Source: Hydrogenimonas thermophila
Lineage (GTDB): Bacteria; Campylobacterota; Campylobacteria; Campylobacterales; Hydrogenimonadaceae
Assembly (NCBI RefSeq): GCF_900115615.1
Contig: NZ_FOXB01000001.1
Span: 1 to 64,000, forward strand
Direction of reading: 5' to 3'
DNA length: 64,000 nt
Shown one piece after another: positions 8,656 to 16,447 of the stretch. Both the position numbers and the translations under genes were made by a program. The notes under the pieces were generated by a model. It was not told the DNA's origin. It saw only the letters and a program-made list of their open reading frames with translations, and ran no database searches. Each line of letters opens with the position of its first letter. Within the stretch, counting starts at the first letter, position 1.

Positions 8656-9837
8656 ATGAATAAAAAAATAATGGTTATAGGTGGTGGTAAGTGGCAAATT
8701 CCAATAATAAAAAAAGCAAAAGAATTAGGCAACTATGTAATATGTACAAATTTATATAAAGATTCTTTAGCTTTTAAATATGCAGATAAATCTTTTGTTG
8801 TAGATGTTTTGGATAGAGAAAAAAATTTAGAAATTGCATATAAAATAAAACCTGATGGTATTATAACAGATCAAAGTGATATAGCTGTAAAGACAGTAGC
8901 TTATATATCTGATCAATTAGGTTTAAAAGGTGTAGGAACTGATATAGCCGAATTATATACTAATAAATTTAGAATGAGAAAAGAATTAAATGTTAAAAAT
9001 CTTTTTCATCCGCGATATAAATTATGTGAGTCTTTAGAAGATGTCATTGAATTTTTTAATGAAATACAAAATTCTATAGTAATCAAGCCATTATCAAATC
9101 AATCTAGTCGTGGTGTATTTAAAATTGATTCAATTGAAAAATTAAAAGAAAAATTTGATATAACAATGAGTTTTTCTATAAATAATAAAATATTAGTTGA
9201 AGAATATATTGGAGGAGTTGAACTAACTGCTGAAGGGTTCAAATCACCTGATAGGCATTATACATTAGCAATTTCAATTAAAGAACATTATAAAAATTTG
9301 CCATCAGTTGCTAAATCATTAACTTATAAGTATAAATTTAATGAGTTTGATAAAAAAACTCTTGAAAATATAAATGATAACCTTTTTAGTAAACTTTCTT
9401 TTGGTATTACACATGTGGAGTACAAGTATTATAATAGCAAATTTTATCTTATTGAAGCGGCAATAAGAGGTGGCGGGACAAAAATTTCTTCTCATATTAT
9501 TCCTGTAATATCAGGCGTAGATGTAAATGAATTATTAATCAAATCTGTTTTAGATGAAGAAATTTATATTAAAAAAAATGAAAATAAAAATTTTGTAATT
9601 CTAAAATTTTTTGATTTTAAAACTGGTAAAGTATTAAAAATTCATGGGATAGAATATCTAATTAATAATAAAAATATTATTGATTTTGATTTTGAATTTA
9701 AAGAAGGTGATTTTATTTCATCGCCAAATGATGATAGAAGTAGATTAGGGTATTTTATAGCATATGCAAATTCAGAAGAAGAATTAGAACATATTGTTAA
9801 AAACATTGATAAAAAGGTATACCTAGAATATGTTTAA
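8656..9837 (+). CDS. ATP-grasp ligase
   Basis: This 393-residue protein of the CarB-like ATP-grasp type has an N-terminal Rossmann-like domain (IMVIGGGKWQ) and an ATP-grasp core: SIVIKPLSNQSSRGV with the ATP-binding lysine and mobile loop, EEYIGGVELTAEG, and the Mg-binding EAAIRGGG. Such enzymes join a carboxylate to an amine or similar nucleophile via an acyl-phosphate. The last ~90 residues are less conserved. It overlaps the next gene by eight bases and forms an operon with an amidohydrolase and an RraA-like protein. The substrate is unknown; decoration of a sugar or small molecule in the glycan locus is plausible. Confidence 0.8.
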   Translation: MNKKIMVIGGGKWQIPIIKKAKELGNYVICTNLYKDSLAFKYADKSFVVDVLDREKNLEIAYKIKPDGIITDQSDIAVKTVAYISDQLGLKGVGTDIAELYTNKFRMRKELNVKNLFHPRYKLCESLEDVIEFFNEIQNSIVIKPLSNQSSRGVFKIDSIEKLKEKFDITMSFSINNKILVEEYIGGVELTAEGFKSPDRHYTLAISIKEHYKNLPSVAKSLTYKYKFNEFDKKTLENINDNLFSKLSFGITHVEYKYYNSKFYLIEAAIRGGGTKISSHIIPVISGVDVNELLIKSVLDEEIYIKKNENKNFVILKFFDFKTGKVLKIHGIEYLINNKNIIDFDFEFKEGDFISSPNDDRSRLGYFIAYANSEEELEHIVKNIDKKVYLEYV

Positions 9838-10585
9838 AATATTTGACTCACATATACATTTTAATATGAAAGAAAAAGATATAGTTAGTGACTTTAAAAA
9901 ACAAGCAGAAACTTTAGATGGATTTATTTTAATTTTAAATAATCAAGAAGAAAAAAAAATTTTTGAAAAAAATTTTTTAAAAGATTTTATTTATCAATTT
10001 CCTTTGTCTGCAATTGCAATCAATTATGAATTAGCAAATTATGAATTTTTAGAAAAGATAAATAATAATGGAATAACTTTAGGTATTAAACTACATCCAA
10101 GATTATCCAACATTACAAGAGATAAATTTACAAGAGTTGTAAATGTTATAGAGCAAATTGATCCTGAGTTTATTATTATTGACTGTTTTTACTATGGTTC
10201 AAGCCTTGAAACTCATATAAATTTAGATTTGTCAATATATATTGCAAAATATTTTAAAAATAATAAAATACTATTAGCTCATAGTGGTGGACATAAAATT
10301 TTAGAATATATGCTTTATACAAGAGATTTAAAAAATATTTATTATGATTTATCTCTTACTTCAAATTATTTAAGATATACTTCTGTAAGATTAGATATGA
10401 TTAATTTTATAAAATTTAATTACTCTAAGATTTTCTTTGGTTCAGATTACCCAGATTTTAGTATTGAGTCTGCAGTTGATATTTATTTAGATTTAACTAA
10501 GGAAGCAAAGCTAAATTATGACAAAATAAACTTGATTTTTGAACAAAACTTTGTATCATTTCTAAATTTGGAGGGTAAATTATGA
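9830..10585 (+). CDS. Amidohydrolase-family TIM-barrel metalloenzyme
   Basis: This 251-residue protein begins FDSHIHFNM, the metal-binding H-x-H at the first strand of the amidohydrolase superfamily. A later LLAHSGGHK and FFGSDYPDFS supply the histidine and aspartate expected near strands 5-6 and 8. It fits the shorter Amidohydro_2-type members, which hydrolyse or decarboxylate small carboxylated substrates. It overlaps both neighbours, so all three genes are probably translated together. The substrate cannot be read from the sequence. Confidence 0.72.
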   Translation: MFKIFDSHIHFNMKEKDIVSDFKKQAETLDGFILILNNQEEKKIFEKNFLKDFIYQFPLSAIAINYELANYEFLEKINNNGITLGIKLHPRLSNITRDKFTRVVNVIEQIDPEFIIIDCFYYGSSLETHINLDLSIYIAKYFKNNKILLAHSGGHKILEYMLYTRDLKNIYYDLSLTSNYLRYTSVRLDMINFIKFNYSKIFFGSDYPDFSIESAVDIYLDLTKEAKLNYDKINLIFEQNFVSFLNLEGKL

Positions 10586-11223
10586 AAAATCAGATTATAG
10601 ATTTTATAAAAAGAAATAGAGTTTCATCTACAGAAATAGCAGATTGTTTAGGTAAACAAGGTGCTATATTTAATGCCAATGCAATTAATAAAGGACATTT
10701 TGCAGTTGGAAATGTATTTTATGCTTATGCAATTAATGGAACAAACTGGGATGTTCATGAACAAATTCAGACAGTTAATGATGGTGATATAGTTTTTATT
10801 GAAGCTTTTGATAATTTAGATAAAGCAATTTTTGGTGATTTGGTTTCAAAATATTTGCTTCTTTATAAACAAGCAAGTGCAATTGTTACAAATGGACTTT
10901 TAAGAGATGCACCAAGACTTATAAAAGAAAATTGGAAGATATGGTGCAAAGGATTTAGTCCTGTTGGATATATAAATGATAAGGTTGAGTTAAGTTCAGA
11001 GCAAAATAAAATAATAAAAAAACATAAAGAAAAATATCAAGGGGCAATTGCTGTCTGTGATGATACTGGTGTAGTTATTATTCCAAAAGAATATCATACA
11101 AAATCTTTTTTAGAAAGAATTGAGTTTATAGAGCAACAAGAAGATATATGGTTTGATTGTATTGATAGGAGAAAATACTCAACATTTGAAACAGTTTGTT
11201 TAAAAAAGTATAAAAGTCAATAA
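10582..11223 (+). CDS. RraA-like / HMG-aldolase-like protein
   Basis: This 213-residue protein matches the RraA / 4-hydroxy-4-methyl-2-oxoglutarate aldolase fold: STEIADCLGK near the N-terminus, then NDGDIVFIEAF, and the active-site signature TNGLLRDAPRL corresponding to the family's G-x-x-RD. True aldolases of this family cleave 2-oxo-acid substrates with a divalent metal; RraA itself binds RNase E. Placement as the last gene of an ATP-grasp and amidohydrolase operon favours a metabolic role. The start overlaps the previous stop by four bases. Confidence 0.75.
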   Translation: MKNQIIDFIKRNRVSSTEIADCLGKQGAIFNANAINKGHFAVGNVFYAYAINGTNWDVHEQIQTVNDGDIVFIEAFDNLDKAIFGDLVSKYLLLYKQASAIVTNGLLRDAPRLIKENWKIWCKGFSPVGYINDKVELSSEQNKIIKKHKEKYQGAIAVCDDTGVVIIPKEYHTKSFLERIEFIEQQEDIWFDCIDRRKYSTFETVCLKKYKSQ

Positions 11224-11230
11224 TTATGAA

Positions 11231-11389
11231 AGGACTTTAAATAAATTAGATAGGTTATTAGAAAAACAAAGTAAGAGGAAAATCAAAATAACTACAGAGT
11301 TTCCTTTTATTGGAAGAGGAAATGTTTTAAGAGATGGGATTATTACGCATTAAAAGATTAATCAAGAGATAGATAAGATTTTAGGGTAA
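11231..11389 (+). pseudogene. Decayed short gene remnant
   Basis: A frame encoding KRKIKITTEFPFIGRGNVLRD and IITH runs to an in-frame TAA at 11351, then continues as KINQEIDKIL to TAA 11387-11389. It has no good start codon. The continuity around one stop and the protein-like composition suggest the remains of a small accessory gene. No family is assigned. The gap 11224-11632 otherwise contains only the next small frame and AT-rich DNA. Confidence 0.4.
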
Positions 11390-11392
11390 ATT

Positions 11393-11557
11393 ATGCAGAT
11401 AAAAGATGTGTTTGAATTTTATCAAGAGTATATCAAACCGACTTATGCAGAAATAGAATCGAAAAGAAATCAAATATCGATTGAACTTTTGTTTGAAACA
11501 TATGAATCATTTGATCATCTAAAAAGATTTTATTTTAGATCAAGAAAATTAAAATAA
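11393..11557 (+). CDS. Small hypothetical protein, 54 residues
   Basis: ATG at 11393 follows a TTAGGG-type site and opens a 54-codon frame starting MQIKDVFEFYQEYIKPTYAE and ending RSRKLK. It is charged and predicted soluble and helical. It may be a complete small gene or the 5' fragment of a larger one cut off before the DUF262 operon. No family recognised. Confidence 0.4.
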   Translation: MQIKDVFEFYQEYIKPTYAEIESKRNQISIELLFETYESFDHLKRFYFRSRKLK

Positions 11558-11632
11558 AAAATAAAAATAGTATAAAAGATTTATCTAATTAAAAAAAATT
11601 ATGAGAAATAATTTTTTATACAAGGAATGAAA

Positions 11633-12721
11633 ATGACACAAGAGATTGAAATAGTAGATGATATAGAAAAAGAAGAGTTGAGTAATATAAGTGAACCATA
11701 TGATGTGTCTAAAATAGATATTTTAAATGAACCTGAATATGTTGACAGAATGATAAAAAAGTATGAAAATAAAGAGCTTATTTTGAATCCTGATTTTCAA
11801 AGAAATGAAGTTTGGAATGATAAACAAAGAAGTAGATTAATTGAATCTATTTTAATAAAAATACCAATTCCAAGTTTTTATATAGATGCAAGAGATGAGA
11901 GTAGATGGATAGTTATTGATGGATTGCAAAGATTAAGTAGTATTATAAGATTTACAAAAAATGAATATCCATTGAAAAATCTTGAGTTTTTAAAAGAATT
12001 AGAAGGAAAATATTATAAAGATTTAGATAGAAATTATCAAAGAAGAATAGAAGATTATAAGTTGACACTTTATTTAGTCAGACCAAATACTCCAGAGGAA
12101 ATAGCTCTTAATATTTTTACTCGTATTAACACTTTAGGATCACCTCTTTCTCCTCAAGAATTAAGACATGCTATTTATAATGGTAAATCAACAGAATTAT
12201 TAAAAGAAATAAGTAATTCAAATATTTTTAAAAAAGTAGTCTCACCAACTTCTGCTATGACAAAAAGGATGGCAGATAGGGAATTAATTCTTAGGTTTTT
12301 GGCTTTTAAAATTCATAAATATGAAAATTATCCAAAATCAAATAATTTATCTGTTTTTTTAGCAAATACAATGAAAGGTATTAACGATATGAATGATAAA
12401 GAAATTGATAAATTAAAAAATTATGTTTATAGTGCTTTAGAAAAAACTTTTATAGTATTTAATGAATATTCTTATAGAAAAATTTATCTGGTTGATGACA
12501 AAAAAAGACCTATAAATAAATCTCTTTTTGAAACAATTAATTATTTCATTGTTGATTATAGTGATGAGTATTTAATTTCTAACAAAAAAGTAATAGAAAA
12601 ACATTTAAGAGATTTATTAACAAATGATAAAACATTTGAACTTTCTATCTCACGATCAACTAATAATTATGATAATGTAATGTATAGATTTGATAAAATC
12701 AAAAATATTTTTAAGGTTTGA
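11633..12721 (+). CDS. DUF262 (ParB/Srx-like) domain protein
   Basis: The protein has a single DUF262 domain: PDFQRNEVWNDKQRSRLIES followed by the catalytic-type motif VIDGLQRLSSI (Asp about residue 96, Arg about 100). DUF262 occurs in GmrSD-type restriction enzymes and other defence systems, usually fused to a DUF1524 HNH nuclease; here no HNH motif is seen in the rest of the 362 residues. I preferred ATG 11633 over ATG 11627 because AAGGA ends immediately before 11627. The stop overlaps the start region of the AAA ATPase gene, so it forms one operon with the next two genes. Confidence 0.78.
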   Translation: MTQEIEIVDDIEKEELSNISEPYDVSKIDILNEPEYVDRMIKKYENKELILNPDFQRNEVWNDKQRSRLIESILIKIPIPSFYIDARDESRWIVIDGLQRLSSIIRFTKNEYPLKNLEFLKELEGKYYKDLDRNYQRRIEDYKLTLYLVRPNTPEEIALNIFTRINTLGSPLSPQELRHAIYNGKSTELLKEISNSNIFKKVVSPTSAMTKRMADRELILRFLAFKIHKYENYPKSNNLSVFLANTMKGINDMNDKEIDKLKNYVYSALEKTFIVFNEYSYRKIYLVDDKKRPINKSLFETINYFIVDYSDEYLISNKKVIEKHLRDLLTNDKTFELSISRSTNNYDNVMYRFDKIKNIFKV

Positions 12722-12723
12722 AA

Positions 12724-13851
12724 ATGAAAAAAATAACACTAAAAAATTTTAAATGTTTTGAGCATCAAGAAGTGGAATTTAAAAATTTGACTGTATTATC
12801 AGGAATAAATGGTAGTGGAAAATCGACTATTATTCATAGTTTGCTTTTATTATTACAAAGTAATCAACCTTATTATAGTTTAGTTTTAAATGGTTATTAT
12901 CTTGAAGCTGGAGTTGCTAAAAATATTTTGTATCATAATGCAAAAGAAGATATTATTTCTTTCCTTTTAGAGTTTGACAAAGGGAGTGTAGAGTTTAGTT
13001 ATATGGTTGATGAAGCTAATGAAAGAATTATTTTTAAAAATAAAGATATAAAAAATACTTCAAATGATAAACATTTAGTAACTTCGCAAGAAGAATTTAT
13101 TATGAGGCGATATTATATAGAAAATTTTGTATCAAAAGTTATAGATTTTATTAGTGCTGATAGGTATGGTCCAAGACTACAATATCCTGTTAGTAATATG
13201 AGTAAAAAAGTTGGTAAATTTGGAGAATTTACTCCTTATGTTATCAATGAATATAAAGATGAAATTATTAAAAATAAAAATATTTATTTCAACAAAGAGA
13301 TTAAAAATAGTTCACTATTAAGTGAAATTAACCATTGGCTTTCATATATTTTAGATGGTGCAAGAATAAATACTAAAACATTAGAAGAGGTAAATATATC
13401 ACTTCTTGAAATTACAAATTATCCTTCAAGCATCTTAGATTTTACATCTCCTGTTCATATGCCATATGGTGCGAGTTATATACTACCTATAATAGTAAGT
13501 TGTTTAATGGCTTCTTTTGTAAATAAATCTATAGTAATTATAGAAAATCCAGAATCTCATCTTCATCCATCTGCTCAATCAAAATTAGGAGAGTTTTTTG
13601 CTATTTGTGCAAATGCTGGGATTCAGATTATATTAGAAACTCATAGTGATCATATTATAAATGGAATAAGAAAAGCAGTAAAAAAGGGTATTATTTCAAA
13701 TAATGATGTATTATTTAACTTTTTTTCAAAGGGTGATAATTTAGGTGAGCATAAATTACATAAAATAGAAATAAATAAAGATGCACAACTTTCTCATTGG
13801 CCAAAAGGCTTTTTTGATCAATATGAAAATGATTTAATGGATTTGTTATGA
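12724..13851 (+). CDS. AAA ATPase of a DUF262 operon
   Basis: This 375-residue ABC/OLD-like ATPase has Walker A GINGSGKST (about residues 27-35), Walker B IVIIENPESHLHPSAQ (Glu about 274), and an H-loop ETHSDH (His about 307). The architecture matches AAA ATPases with a DUF3696-like C-terminus that accompany nucleases in defence islands. ATG 12724 is chosen over TTG 12718 because AAGG at 12713-12716 is correctly spaced only for the former. It is coupled to the upstream DUF262 gene and to the downstream unknown gene, with which it overlaps by four bases. Confidence 0.8.
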   Translation: MKKITLKNFKCFEHQEVEFKNLTVLSGINGSGKSTIIHSLLLLLQSNQPYYSLVLNGYYLEAGVAKNILYHNAKEDIISFLLEFDKGSVEFSYMVDEANERIIFKNKDIKNTSNDKHLVTSQEEFIMRRYYIENFVSKVIDFISADRYGPRLQYPVSNMSKKVGKFGEFTPYVINEYKDEIIKNKNIYFNKEIKNSSLLSEINHWLSYILDGARINTKTLEEVNISLLEITNYPSSILDFTSPVHMPYGASYILPIIVSCLMASFVNKSIVIIENPESHLHPSAQSKLGEFFAICANAGIQIILETHSDHIINGIRKAVKKGIISNNDVLFNFFSKGDNLGEHKLHKIEINKDAQLSHWPKGFFDQYENDLMDLL

Positions 13852-14768
13852 AATATATCTATTTAAATCAAATATGCTTAGAAAATTTCAAAAGCAGTTT
13901 AATGAATGAAACTATAATAGAATTTTTTAAAAATTTGATTTATTTATTAAAAAATTTAAGGGAAATTGAAGTAGAAATTATTTTTGATTCTAACATTTCT
14001 CAATTTAAATATAATAATCAAAGTTTGTATTATTTTTTAAAAAACTTGCCAAGAGATATGAAAGAAATATTATTGGTAAAAATTACTAAGAATATACCGT
14101 TTTGTTCTAATGAGTTTGATGAGTATAGTGATAATGAAAATATAGTTTTAGGTGATTGTAAAATTAAAGAGATGAATATAGATATCTTAGATAGTTTTTT
14201 AGCTTGTGCTTTGTATCATAATGCACCAATTTTATCTACAAAATTGTGCGATATAGAAGAGCTTACAAAAGAATATATATTTATTGAATGTAAAAATAAT
14301 AGTCATAAATTAGCTAATTTTTGTATAGAAAATAAAAATGAAATTGTTGATTCATTAAATAAAAACTATCAAAATGAAATAAATAATTGGCAAAAATGGA
14401 AAGAGTCAATTAATGTTTTGTATAAATTTGTTAATATTACTGATGAATGTTTTGAAGAATTATGTAAATATAGCTTTAATTCAGTTTATGGTAAAATAGT
14501 TAGAAATTTTATGAAAAATATTGATTATTATATTAAAAAAAATGAATCTATACATTTAGATTTTTCAAAATGTTGCTCAAATACAAAAATAGAATCTGAC
14601 ACAAGATTGATTAAATTTAAAAGAGAATTAAGTATAGTAAATTGCAATGGAAATAAAGAAATTGCAAATTGGCATACTTGGATAAATAAAGATTTTAGAT
14701 TATATTTTACTATTGATAAAATTAATAATAAAATTTGTTTTATAAAATTTTGTAAAAAAATAATATAA
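13848..14768 (+). CDS. Unknown third protein of the DUF262/AAA operon
   Basis: This 306-residue protein has no motif I can name. It is lysine- and asparagine-rich, with no signal peptide or membrane segment. A middle region (LDSFLACALYHNAPILSTKL) has a hydrophobic pattern like a PIN-type or Rossmann-like core. The last ~40 residues, ending RLYFTIDKINNKICFIKFC, resemble a small beta-rich tail seen in some toxin-like proteins; this is only an impression. The ATGA overlap with the ATPase gene shows it is part of the same unit, so it is a candidate effector or specificity subunit. Confidence 0.6.
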   Translation: MKYIYLNQICLENFKSSLMNETIIEFFKNLIYLLKNLREIEVEIIFDSNISQFKYNNQSLYYFLKNLPRDMKEILLVKITKNIPFCSNEFDEYSDNENIVLGDCKIKEMNIDILDSFLACALYHNAPILSTKLCDIEELTKEYIFIECKNNSHKLANFCIENKNEIVDSLNKNYQNEINNWQKWKESINVLYKFVNITDECFEELCKYSFNSVYGKIVRNFMKNIDYYIKKNESIHLDFSKCCSNTKIESDTRLIKFKRELSIVNCNGNKEIANWHTWINKDFRLYFTIDKINNKICFIKFCKKII

Positions 14769-14777
14769 GAGAAAAAA

Positions 14778-15917
14778 ATGATTCCATTCAATAAATCACC
14801 ATACACAGGCAATGAAGATAAATATGTTTTAGAGTCTTTGCATAGTTCTAAAATTAGTGGCGATGGAATTTTTAGTAAAAAATGCCAAAGTTGGTTTGAA
14901 GAAAAATTAAAATGTAAAAAAGCTCTTTTAACTCCATCTTGTACTCACGCTTTAGAAATGGCTGCAATGCTCATAAACATTCAACCTGGTGATGAAGTTA
15001 TTATGCCATCATATACATTTGTATCTACTGCAAATGCTTTTGTGTTAAGGGGAGCTAAAGTTGTTTTTGTAGATATTCGACCAGATACTCTAAACATAGA
15101 TGAAACAAAGATAGAATCTGCTATTACAGAGAAAACTAAAGCCATAGTTCCAGTACATTATGCTGGTGTTGGTTGCAAGATGGATGCTATTATGAAGATA
15201 GCAGATATATACAATCTTTTTGTCATAGAAGATGCTGCTCAAGGCATGATGAGTAGTTACAAAGGTAAACCATTGGGAACTATAGGGCATTTAGGAGCTT
15301 TTAGTTTTCACGAAACAAAGAACTATACGAGTGGTGGTGAAGGTGGTTTGCTTATCATAAATGATGATCGTTTTAAAGAAAGAGCAGAGATTATTCGAGA
15401 AAAAGGAACAAATAGAAGCCAATTTTTCAGAGGGATGGTAGATAAATACTCTTGGGTAGATATAGGAAGCAGTTATCTTATGAATGATATTAGTGCTTCT
15501 TATCTTTGGGGTCAGTTAGAAAAAGCTGATGAGATAAATAACAATAGACTTGAAAGTTGGAAAATGTACTATGAAGGACTAAAAAGTTTAGAATATGATG
15601 GCTTTTTAGAGTTGCCAGTTATTCCACAAGAGTGTATTCATAATGCTCATATGTTTTACATTAAAGTTAAAGATTTAAGAACCAGAACAGATCTTTTGGA
15701 ACATCTAAAATCTAAAGGTATTAATGCTGTGTTTCATTATGTACCTTTACATAGTAGTGAAGCAGGCAAAAGATTTGGTAGATTTAATGGAGTTGATGAG
15801 TTTACTACTAAAGAGAGTGAAAGATTGATAAGGTTGCCTATGTATTATGAACTTAAAGCAAAAGACGTAGAAAGAGTAATAGACGTTATAAAGGATTTTT
15901 ATGATAAAAAGTTATGA
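14778..15917 (+). CDS. wecE: dTDP-4-amino-4,6-dideoxygalactose transaminase
   Basis: This 379-residue DegT/DnrJ/EryC1-type aminotransferase needs PLP. Visible features are MIPFNKSPYTGNE at the start (typical of WecE/RffA), the cofactor region PSYTFVSTANAF, VIEDAAQG, and the PLP lysine in FHETKNYTSGGEGG (Lys about 181). WecE aminates the 4-keto-6-deoxyhexose made by RmlA and RmlB, both present at 4-6 kb. It overlaps the next gene, an acyltransferase, by 17 bases; together they could make an N-acylated 4-amino-4,6-dideoxyhexose. The family call is strong and the exact stereochemistry is inferred. Confidence 0.88.
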   Translation: MIPFNKSPYTGNEDKYVLESLHSSKISGDGIFSKKCQSWFEEKLKCKKALLTPSCTHALEMAAMLINIQPGDEVIMPSYTFVSTANAFVLRGAKVVFVDIRPDTLNIDETKIESAITEKTKAIVPVHYAGVGCKMDAIMKIADIYNLFVIEDAAQGMMSSYKGKPLGTIGHLGAFSFHETKNYTSGGEGGLLIINDDRFKERAEIIREKGTNRSQFFRGMVDKYSWVDIGSSYLMNDISASYLWGQLEKADEINNNRLESWKMYYEGLKSLEYDGFLELPVIPQECIHNAHMFYIKVKDLRTRTDLLEHLKSKGINAVFHYVPLHSSEAGKRFGRFNGVDEFTTKESERLIRLPMYYELKAKDVERVIDVIKDFYDKKL

Positions 15918-16446
15918 AAAATTTAAAGAATATATAAATGAAGATGAAAAAGTTAATTTTGGTAAATCCCTTTCTTTTAAAGAAAAAATATTTAATAATA
16001 AATATAAATTACTACTACTACTACTACGATATTGTAACTTTATGATCAATAAAAAAGATAAGAATTTAGTAGAAAAGATAGCTTTTAAGATAGCATTAAA
16101 ATTTTATAATCATTACAAACATAAGTTTAATATAGAAATAAAACCTAAAGTAAAAATAGGGAAAGGTTTTAGAATACCACATCCAATAGGTATAGTCATA
16201 AACTCCAATGCTAAAATTGGAGATTACTTTACAATTTTACAAAATGTTACTATTGGCAATAAGAGAGAAATTGATGATGTAGCTGTTATTGGTAATAATG
16301 TTTCAATTGGTGCTGGTGCAGTTGTTGTTGGTAAGGTGAAAATAGGTAATTATGTAGAAATTGGAGCAAATGCGGTAGTTGTTAAAAATGTGCCTGATAA
16401 CTGTATAGTAGCTGGAGTTCCGGCCAAAATAATCAAACAAAAATAA
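15901..16446 (+). CDS. Serine-acetyltransferase-like hexapeptide acyltransferase
   Basis: This 181-residue protein has a helical N-terminus of about 75 residues and then a left-handed beta-helix with hexapeptide repeats (GKGFRIPHPIGIVI, NVTIGNKR, AVIGNNVSIGAGAVVVGKV), ending in the typical NCIVAGVPAKIIK. The layout resembles CysE but is shorter, and many such proteins in glycan loci O- or N-acetylate sugars with acetyl-CoA. It overlaps wecE by 17 bases and is followed two bases later by the flippase gene, which supports a glycan role over cysteine synthesis. Confidence 0.78.
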   Translation: MIKSYEKFKEYINEDEKVNFGKSLSFKEKIFNNKYKLLLLLLRYCNFMINKKDKNLVEKIAFKIALKFYNHYKHKFNIEIKPKVKIGKGFRIPHPIGIVINSNAKIGDYFTILQNVTIGNKREIDDVAVIGNNVSIGAGAVVVGKVKIGNYVEIGANAVVVKNVPDNCIVAGVPAKIIKQK

Positions 16447-16447
16447 A

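Noticed and set aside
15901-16446. The gene as cysE for cysteine synthesis
   Set aside because: It is shorter than CysE and overlaps wecE within a glycan operon, so a sugar acyltransferase is more likely.
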